NCBI RefSeq assembly: GCF_000737785.1
Contig: NZ_JPRO01000003.1
Location: 62,001 to 126,000 of the forward strand
From: Chryseobacterium luteum
GTDB taxonomy: Bacteria > Bacteroidota > Bacteroidia > Flavobacteriales > Weeksellaceae
Reading direction: 5' to 3'
DNA: 64,000 nt
Of this stretch, positions 61,831-64,000 are shown piece by piece. The notes beneath the pieces were generated by a model that ran no database searches, was not told the DNA's origin, and saw only the letters and a list, made by a program, of their open reading frames with translations. A program made the position numbers and the translations under genes. Positions within the stretch are counted from its first letter, which is position 1. Every line of letters starts with the position of its first letter.

Positions 61831-64000
61831 TTGGCCAAAACCGTCCTCAAAAATATATTACAAATTTTAATTATCCTAATTTTTAACAATTTTTTAGCAC
61901 AGAAAACACCTGAAAAATTGCCTAAAAATATGGTTAATGATACTATTTCCAAAAAGGATACCATTGTTGTTAAAAAAGAAGCTCTGGATGATATTCTCCA
62001 TACAAAAGCAGATGATCAGCGAAGAGATGTTCCCAAAAAAATGACATTTCTGAATAAAAATGCCCAGGTAAAGTACCAGGACATGCAGATCGACGCAGAT
62101 TATATTTCTATCGACGATAATAAAAATCTGATCTATGCCCGTGGAAAACAGGACTCTTTAGGCAAGATCATCGAACCCGTAATTACCACCCAGGCCGGTA
62201 AAAAGTACGAAACCAATGAGTTCAGCTACAATACGAAAACCAAACAGGCTGTAGCTTTTAATGCCCGAACAGAAGAAAGCGAAGGAGTCATCACGGCCCA
62301 GAAAACCAAAAAGTATAATGATTCTGTTTTCGCAATGAGGAATGCAGATTATACGACTGACGAATATTATATCAAGAAAAAAGATACAGCCTCGGATTAC
62401 TTTATGCGTGCATCCAACATCAAGCTGATCAAGACTAAAAATAAATCACAGATTGTTACGGGGCCCATCCAGATGTATATAGAAAGGGTTCCTACCCCTC
62501 TTATTCTTCCGTTTGCCATTCTTCCGTTTTCACAGAAAAGGGCAGCAGGTATCCTGATTCCGAGTTTCGGGGAAAGGGAAGATGTAGGGTTTTTCCTCAA
62601 CGGGCTGGGGTATTATCAGCCGATAGGGGAGCATTTTGACCTTAAAGTACTCGCCGATATTTATACCAAGGGAAGCTGGAACTTAAGGCCACAGATGAAT
62701 TACCTGAAGAAATACCGCTATTCCGGAACATTCACAGCAGATGTGGGAACCATGGTAAGAGGAATTAAAGGTCTGGATGATTATACCAAAAACAGTACAT
62801 ACAGAATTGCATGGACACACACACAGGACACTAAAGCCAATCCTTTCCTTACTTTCAGTGCTTCTGTGGATATCGTAAGTACCAAGTTTTATAACAATCC
62901 GCTTAATAACAGCTATATTTTCAACCAGAACGTTCTGAATACACAGCAGAGTTCGGCGGTAACGGTTACCAAAAGATTTTTGAAGCTGCCGGCAACGATT
63001 ACCGGATCGGCATCATATTCTCAAAATTTCGCAACCGGCCTAGCGGATCTCCGCCTTCCTCAAATGAATGTGGCGATCAATCAGTTTTATCTCTTTAAAT
63101 CGAAAACAGGAGTGAGACAGGGGCTTCTTGAAAATATTACGGTGAATACAGGTTTTAACCTTACCAACTATGTGAGTACTCAGGAAAATGAGCTTTTTAC
63201 AAAAGCAATGTGGGATAAGATGCAGACAGGACTTAAAAATAATATAGCTCTGGGAACCAATACAACCGTAGCGAAATATTTTACGTTCAGCTTAAATGCA
63301 AATATTGATAATGCTTTAACGACTAAAACGCTTAATAAATATTATGATCCTGTAAAAAATGTGGATGTGGACGAAATTCAGAAAAATGTGGCAGGATATT
63401 CTACATTTTCTTCATCTGCCAGTCTTCAGACTACACTTTACGGGATGCTGAAGTTTAAAAAAGGTTCTGCTGTGGAAGCAGTAAGACATATGATGACCCC
63501 AAGTTTAAGCTTCACCTATTCACCGGATTTCTCTAGTCCGGGTTTCGGGTATTATAAAAATTATTACAATGCAGAAGGAGCCCTTACCCCTTATTCTATT
63601 TTTGAAAAAGGAATTGTAGGAAGTCCTTCAAGCGGTGTAGTAGGAGCCTTAGGATTTAATATTGGAAATAATATTGAAATGAAGGTGAAGTCCAAAAGTG
63701 ATTCTACCGGTGTGAAGAAAGTGAAAATCTTTGAATCTCTCAACCTTTCCGGGAACTACAATTTTGCAGCGAAAGATCATCCGTGGTCTGTGTTCAGCAT
63801 CAACGGACAGTCTTCTTTCTTTAATAATAAATTAAACGTTAATACCAGCCTTTCACTGGAGCCTTACAAGATTCTTTTTGCTCCGGGAGCCACGCAGGGT
63901 ATAAGAACGGAACAGTTTGGACATTTCAGTGTGCAGGGATTCAACGTACAGTTATCCTATCCTTTAAGCAGTGAGCTCTTCGGCGAAAAAACGGATTATG
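61831..64000 (+). CDS. lptD: LptD-like LPS assembly outer membrane protein (cut by window end)
   Basis: The frame is open from 61831 to the end with no stop: about 723 residues visible. It begins at TTG (LAKTVLKNILQILIILIFNN), signal peptide ending FLA-Q, then a jelly-roll-type LptA/OstA-like part (MQIDADYISIDDNKNLIYAR, QIVTGPIQMYIERVPTPLIL) and the start of a large barrel (ILIPSFGEREDVGFFLNGLG and onward). LptD places LPS into the outer leaflet with LptE. A TTG at 61807 is also in frame but falls in the probable promoter. The end of the gene lies outside the window. Confidence 0.85.
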   Translation, partial: MAKTVLKNILQILIILIFNNFLAQKTPEKLPKNMVNDTISKKDTIVVKKEALDDILHTKADDQRRDVPKKMTFLNKNAQVKYQDMQIDADYISIDDNKNLIYARGKQDSLGKIIEPVITTQAGKKYETNEFSYNTKTKQAVAFNARTEESEGVITAQKTKKYNDSVFAMRNADYTTDEYYIKKKDTASDYFMRASNIKLIKTKNKSQIVTGPIQMYIERVPTPLILPFAILPFSQKRAAGILIPSFGEREDVGFFLNGLGYYQPIGEHFDLKVLADIYTKGSWNLRPQMNYLKKYRYSGTFTADVGTMVRGIKGLDDYTKNSTYRIAWTHTQDTKANPFLTFSASVDIVSTKFYNNPLNNSYIFNQNVLNTQQSSAVTVTKRFLKLPATITGSASYSQNFATGLADLRLPQMNVAINQFYLFKSKTGVRQGLLENITVNTGFNLTNYVSTQENELFTKAMWDKMQTGLKNNIALGTNTTVAKYFTFSLNANIDNALTTKTLNKYYDPVKNVDVDEIQKNVAGYSTFSSSASLQTTLYGMLKFKKGSAVEAVRHMMTPSLSFTYSPDFSSPGFGYYKNYYNAEGALTPYSIFEKGIVGSPSSGVVGALGFNIGNNIEMKVKSKSDSTGVKKVKIFESLNLSGNYNFAAKDHPWSVFSINGQSSFFNNKLNVNTSLSLEPYKILFAPGATQGIRTEQFGHFSVQGFNVQLSYPLSSELFGEKTDY

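Overview
The window looks like the chromosome of a flavobacterium of the Chryseobacterium type (Bacteroidota, family Weeksellaceae). DNA is AT-rich. Genes lack Shine-Dalgarno sequences, and promoters fit the Bacteroidota pattern TTG-N19-TAnnTTTG. Marker families include SusC/SusD, a type IX secretion C-terminal signal, the bacillithiol enzyme BshC, a GYDIA-type GHMP kinase and a CzcA-TolC fusion. The genus is inferred from protein style; no database was searched.

Layout. 1-9686 (minus): a surface polysaccharide cluster read from ugd through rfbB, rfbA, fdtA and fdtB to the Wzm/Wzt exporter, a glycosyltransferase, a truncated acyltransferase and the start of a family 2 glycosyltransferase cut by the window edge. 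It makes dTDP-glucose, its 4-keto-6-deoxy form and a 3-amino-3,6-dideoxy sugar, and exports a glycan by an ABC route. 9795-14704 (plus): the rimP-nusA-infB operon with a structured leader. 14901-19386: a lone SusC/SusD pair. 19403-28574: a porin, bshC, a LysM lipid/cell-wall type protein, fabD, a GHMP kinase and pckA; aroQ lies opposite.

29150-34060 is a decayed accessory region: a SusD fragment, then on the minus strand two frameshifted C-terminal remnants of probable polymorphic toxins (one with an HEFVH zinc-protease motif), each overlapping the start of a small probable immunity gene, plus a partly deleted recent duplicate of another small gene.

34241-48942 (plus) is a metal homeostasis island: a Cys-rich small protein, a CzcA-TolC fusion, a CzcB adaptor, a Fur-family repressor and a P1B ATPase. 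It is followed by a probable copper/redox set: YHS protein, SCO, secreted superoxide dismutase, MbnP and MbnH homologues, an outer-membrane barrel, and two paralogous small Cys proteins. Two identical-pattern palindromes (TGCAATANNATTGCA) are likely operators of the Fur-type repressor.

49162-56154 is a cobalamin-riboswitch operon: a BtuB-like receptor, a BtuG-like propeller lipoprotein, a PKD-like lipoprotein and a T9SS-secreted surface protein. 56371-61779 (minus) carries a serine hydrolase, a membrane AraC regulator, three tRNA-Glu(UUC) genes, rpsT, a small unknown gene and a cell-wall amidase. An LptD-like gene starts at 61831 (plus) and runs off the window.
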